Shown here: positions 5,304 to 8,508 of the stretch, piece after piece
How positions within the stretch are numbered: position 1 is the stretch's first letter
How the letters are laid out: the number at the start of each line of letters is the position of its first letter
Assembly (NCBI GenBank): GCA_905236925.1
Contig: CAJOQS010000169.1
Location: 1-8,508 of the forward strand
Origin: an uncultured Lachnospiraceae bacterium
Lineage (GTDB): Bacteria > Bacillota > Clostridia > Lachnospirales > Lachnospiraceae
Length of the DNA: 8,508 nt
Reading direction: 5' to 3'
The notes under the pieces: generated by a model
Databases searched by the model: none
What the model was told of the DNA's origin: nothing
The model's input: only the letters and a program-made list of their open reading frames with translations
Translations under genes and position numbers: made by a program

Positions 5304-7895
5304 ATGAGCATTAAAGAACTGATCGCGCAGATGACACTTGAGGAGAAGGCAAAGTTGGCCGGAGGCGCGGACGCGTGGCATACCGCCGCGATCGGGAGAC
5401 TCGGGATTCCCGCTATCACTGTAAGTGACGGCCCTCACGGACTCCGCAAGGTTGCGAATGCCGGTGATGTTGCCGATCTTTCCGAGAGCAGGCAGGCTGT
5501 CTGCTTCCCTGCGGGAGTGTGTCTGGCAAGCACATTTAACAGAAAGCTTGCGGAGCATATGGGCGAGTGCCTCGGAAACGAGTGCCTTGCGGAGGAGGTT
5601 GACATCCTCCTCGGACCTGCTATCAATATCAAGAGATCTCCGCTGTGCGGACGCAATTTTGAATATATGTCCGAGGATCCGTATGTAGCGGGGCAGATGG
5701 CTTCTTCCTACGTAAAAGGCGTTCAGTCCAAGGGCGTGGGCGTGTCGCTCAAGCATTTTGCCGCCAACAACCAGGAGAAGCGCCGCATGACCGTATCGGC
5801 GGTCGTTGATGAAAGGACTCTCCGCGAGATATATCTTACCGCTTTTGAGCAGGTTGTGAAGAACTCGCATCCCGACACTTTGATGTGCTCGTACAACAGG
5901 ATAAACGGTGTCTACAGCTCGGAGAATCCCTGGCTCCTGAACAAGGTTCTGAGAGATGAATGGGGCTTCGACGGTTTCGTAATGTCCGACTGGGGCGCTG
6001 TAAACGACAGGCCGCTCGGCGTTGCTTCGGGACTCGATCTTGAAATGCCTACATCGAACGGTATAAGTGAGGAGCAGATAATCGATGCCGTTGAGGAAGG
6101 CAGGCTTAAGGAAGAGCTTCTTGATATTGCTGTTGAGAATATACTCGTAAAGGTTGACAAGTACACCGGATTCCTCTCGCAGAACGAGGGATCGGCCAGG
6201 CCCGCAGATAAGCCCGTGTTCGATTACGTTGCCGACCATAAGGAAGCCAGAAAGATAGCGCGTGAAGGCATGGTCCTTCTTAAGAATGACGGTGCGCTTC
6301 CTCTTGACAAGGATCAGAAGATCCTCTTCATCGGTGAGTTTGCGAAGGTTCCCAGATATCAGGGCGGCGGCAGTTCGCATATCAATCCCACGCGCGTCAT
6401 CAGCGCGCTTGCGGCATCATCGAGACATACGCTTGTTGATTATGTAAAGGGCTTCAGCTCCAAGGGAGATGTTGTTGAGGATGACCTTATCGAAGAAGCA
6501 GTAAGCCGTGCATCTTCGGCAGATGTTGCCGTTATTTTCGCGGGCCTTCCCGACAGCTTCGAGAGCGAAGGCTATGACCGCGAGCATATGAGACTGCCCC
6601 AGTGCCAGAACCGACTGATCCGTGAAGTTGCGAAGGTTCAGCCCAATACGGTCGTTGTCCTTCACAACGGTTCTCCGGTTTCGATGCCCTGGATAGGCAA
6701 TGTTAACGCAGTGCTTGAGGCGTATCTTGCTGGCGAGGCCACAGGTGAGGCCGTGGTCGATATTCTCTTCGGAGTTGTCAATCCTTCGGGTAAGCTCGCG
6801 GAGACCTTCCCGGTTTCCATCAAGGATACACCCTGCTACGATTATTTCCCCGGCAACAGGCTTACGGTTGAATACCGTGAGGGACTTTTTGTCGGATACA
6901 GATATTACGACCGCGTGGATATGAGCGTTCTCTTCCCCTTCGGTCACGGACTGAGCTACACGACCTTTGCGTACAGCGATCTGAACATCAGGACCGGCGA
7001 CAAGCGCGCCACCGTTTCGTTCAAGGTCAAAAATACCGGAAAGAGGGCCGGAGCGGAGGTTGCCCAGGTCTATGTCGGCAAGACCGGAAGCAAGGTCTTC
7101 AGACCTCTGAGGGAGCTCAAGGGCTTTGAAAAGGTCTTCCTTGAGCCTCAGGAGGAGCGTGAGGTCACTATTGAGCTTGATGAAAGAGCCTTTGCGTATT
7201 ACTGCACCGGTTCACATGAGTGGTGTGTTGAGCCCGGCGCATATACCGTCAGTGTAGGTTCATCGAGCAGAGACCTCAGACTTCGCGGAGATATATGGTT
7301 CAACCATGAGGAATATGATGTCTGGGAATACACAAGGGACGAGCTTCCCAGCTATTATTTCGGGGATCCCTCAAGTGTTCCGGACAGCGAATTCGAGAAG
7401 CTTCTCTGTGACTCCATTCCCGAGAGCACAAGACTTGCGGGGGACAAGTTCACGCTGAATTCGACGATCGAAGACGCAAGGCAGACCAAGTGGGGCGCCC
7501 GCGTGGTCAGGATGATCGAGATGGCGGAAAAGAGCAAGGGTCTTATCTCGGGCAGCAACGGCGGCTTCTCACTGTCGTGGATCAATGAGGTACCCTTCCA
7601 TTCGGTTGCCTGCATGTCCGGAGGCAAGATAACTATCGATATGGCCGAGGCGGTCGTAAATCTGCTGAACGGTGAGAATATCGGGGATAATCTCAAACTG
7701 CTCGGTCTGGGGGGCGTGGACGCGATTACTTCCAAGCTCGGAGGGGCGGAAGGCGTCAAGGCCAGGTTTACGGATATGTTCGGACATTTTGCGGAAACCG
7801 CGCGCAAGGCGAAAAAGGATTTTTCGAGACTTGCGAAGGAACGCGCAGCACAGAATAAAAGGGAAGAGGACGAAGCGGAGGAAGACGAGGATTAA
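5304..7895 (+). CDS. Glycoside hydrolase family 3 beta-glycosidase with C-terminal extension
   Basis: An 863-residue retaining beta-glycosidase (beta-glucosidase or beta-xylosidase class) with no signal peptide or membrane segment, so probably cytoplasmic and acting on imported oligosaccharides. The N-terminal barrel (about 1-290) holds 'VSDGPHGLR', 'GRNFEYMSEDPY', 'KHFAANNQE' and the nucleophile Asp229 in 'GFVMSDWGA'. The alpha/beta sandwich (about 320-540) holds the likely acid/base Glu422 in 'ESEGYDRE', as in yeast-type GH3 enzymes such as Kluyveromyces BglI, but no PA14 insert is evident. A fibronectin III-like domain (about 565-655) follows 'PFGHGLSYTTF'. Beyond it lie about 200 residues, including 'FTLNSTIED' and 'ACMSGGKITID', matching an extension I know from other Firmicutes GH3 proteins. 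The protein ends in a basic helix and an acidic tail ('REEDEAEEDED'). The gene is followed after 2 bases by a GH43 gene. Exact substrate is uncertain. Confidence 0.93.
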   Translation: MSIKELIAQMTLEEKAKLAGGADAWHTAAIGRLGIPAITVSDGPHGLRKVANAGDVADLSESRQAVCFPAGVCLASTFNRKLAEHMGECLGNECLAEEVDILLGPAINIKRSPLCGRNFEYMSEDPYVAGQMASSYVKGVQSKGVGVSLKHFAANNQEKRRMTVSAVVDERTLREIYLTAFEQVVKNSHPDTLMCSYNRINGVYSSENPWLLNKVLRDEWGFDGFVMSDWGAVNDRPLGVASGLDLEMPTSNGISEEQIIDAVEEGRLKEELLDIAVENILVKVDKYTGFLSQNEGSARPADKPVFDYVADHKEARKIAREGMVLLKNDGALPLDKDQKILFIGEFAKVPRYQGGGSSHINPTRVISALAASSRHTLVDYVKGFSSKGDVVEDDLIEEAVSRASSADVAVIFAGLPDSFESEGYDREHMRLPQCQNRLIREVAKVQPNTVVVLHNGSPVSMPWIGNVNAVLEAYLAGEATGEAVVDILFGVVNPSGKLAETFPVSIKDTPCYDYFPGNRLTVEYREGLFVGYRYYDRVDMSVLFPFGHGLSYTTFAYSDLNIRTGDKRATVSFKVKNTGKRAGAEVAQVYVGKTGSKVFRPLRELKGFEKVFLEPQEEREVTIELDERAFAYYCTGSHEWCVEPGAYTVSVGSSSRDLRLRGDIWFNHEEYDVWEYTRDELPSYYFGDPSSVPDSEFEKLLCDSIPESTRLAGDKFTLNSTIEDARQTKWGARVVRMIEMAEKSKGLISGSNGGFSLSWINEVPFHSVACMSGGKITIDMAEAVVNLLNGENIGDNLKLLGLGGVDAITSKLGGAEGVKARFTDMFGHFAETARKAKKDFSRLAKERAAQNKREEDEAEEDED

Positions 7896-7897
7896 AG

Positions 7898-8508
7898 ATG
7901 GCTGTTATCAGTAATCCAATAATATGGGCTGATATTCCGGATAACGATGTGATCCGGGTCGGAAACGCCTTTTATATGGTCTCGACCAGCATGCATATGA
8001 TGCCGGGATGCCCGATAATGAAGTCGTATGACCTGAAGAACTGGGAAACGGTCAGCTATGTTTTCGGGATACTCAGCGAGAAGGATGCGAACAATCTCGA
8101 GAACGGGACGAACATCTACGGAAAAGGCAGCTGGGCTGCTTCCTTAAGACACAAAGGCGATTATTCCTACTGTCTGTTCAACAGCAATGACGACAGGCAT
8201 GCGTACCTGTTCAGGACCAGGGATATAGAAGCTTCGGAATGGGAAAGATATCCGCTTCCGAAGTATATGCACGATCCGTCCCTGCTGCTTGATGACGACG
8301 GACGCAACTATATCCTTTACGGAAATAACGACATATTCATTGCCGAACTGTCCGACGATCTGCTGAGCCTGAAGGTGAACGGTCCCGACCGCCTCCTGTT
8401 CAGGACAGAGGAGCAGAACATGCTCCTGAAGGCCGAGGGCTGCCATGCATACAAGATAAACGGACGCTATTACGCGATATTCATAGAGTGGACCGCGGAC
8501 GGGAACAA
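7898..8508 (+). CDS. Glycoside hydrolase family 43 protein, N-terminal part (3' truncated)
   Basis: The first 203 codons of a GH43 five-bladed beta-propeller glycosidase, cut by the right edge. This family contains inverting beta-xylosidases and alpha-L-arabinofuranosidases. The opening 'NPIIWADIPDNDVIRVG' carries the likely catalytic base (Asp15), 'MHDPSLLLDDDG' the pKa-modulating Asp126, and 'LKAEGCHAYKING' the likely proton donor Glu180. The 'STSMHMMPGCPIMKSYDLKNWE' region is typical of the GH43 beta-xylosidase/arabinofuranosidase-like group (subfamily 12 by memory). There is no signal peptide, so it is probably cytoplasmic. ATG 7898 follows GAGG (7887-7890) at 7-base spacing, and the gene starts 2 bases after the GH3 stop, so the two are almost certainly co-transcribed and translationally coupled. 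A C-terminal beta-sandwich, common in this group, would lie beyond the window. Activity on xylan- or arabinoxylan-derived oligosaccharides is inferred. Confidence 0.9.
   Translation, partial: MAVISNPIIWADIPDNDVIRVGNAFYMVSTSMHMMPGCPIMKSYDLKNWETVSYVFGILSEKDANNLENGTNIYGKGSWAASLRHKGDYSYCLFNSNDDRHAYLFRTRDIEASEWERYPLPKYMHDPSLLLDDDGRNYILYGNNDIFIAELSDDLLSLKVNGPDRLLFRTEEQNMLLKAEGCHAYKINGRYYAIFIEWTADGN

Noticed and set aside
4920..6380. A 486-codon open frame on the minus strand.
   Set aside because: It runs antisense across the HAD domain, the intergenic gap and the catalytic half of GH3. Both + strand proteins have intact family motifs, and the antisense product resembles no protein I know. It is a by-product of codon bias.
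8144..8446. A 100-codon minus-strand open frame near the right end.
   Set aside because: It lies antisense within the GH43 gene, whose catalytic motifs are clear on the + strand.

Overview
This is a gene-dense, moderately high-GC window with every supported gene on the + strand. Protein content suggests an anaerobic Clostridia member, most likely Lachnospiraceae: a short two-gene SufC/SufB-type Fe-S module, a DUF3737 protein beside a PatB/MalY-type C-S lyase, and intracellular GH3 and GH43 glycosidases. This taxonomic call is an inference from protein style; no rRNA or other marker is present.

Layout. (1) 1-710: 3' end of a two-component signalling protein (end of a receiver domain, then an Hpt domain), cut by the window edge. 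(2) 721-2378: sufC-like ATPase and a short SufB/SufD-like scaffold, translationally coupled. With no other suf gene seen, they resemble the minimal SUF-like (SMS-type) Fe-S assembly systems of anaerobes. (3) 2379-2520: intergenic region with an imperfect stem-loop (possible terminator), a well-spaced sigma70-type promoter candidate and a strong ribosome binding site. (4) 2521-5249: a DUF3737 beta-helix protein and a 611-residue protein joining a PatB/MalY-type PLP C-S lyase to a HAD phosphatase. (5) 5304-8508: a cytoplasmic GH3 beta-glycosidase with the Firmicutes C-terminal extension, followed after 2 bases by a GH43 glycosidase that runs off the window.

How the genes work together. The sufC-sufB pair probably forms one Fe-S assembly complex. 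DUF3737 and the C-S lyase/HAD protein are probably co-transcribed from the promoter near 2441-2469. The GH3-GH43 pair probably degrades imported xylo- or gluco-oligosaccharides in the cytoplasm. The three modules look functionally unrelated.

I see no mobile element, CRISPR array, tRNA, rRNA or phage gene. Most of the window is conventional. The points most worth following are the lyase-HAD fusion, the unexplained DUF3737/C-S lyase pairing and the minimal Fe-S pair.
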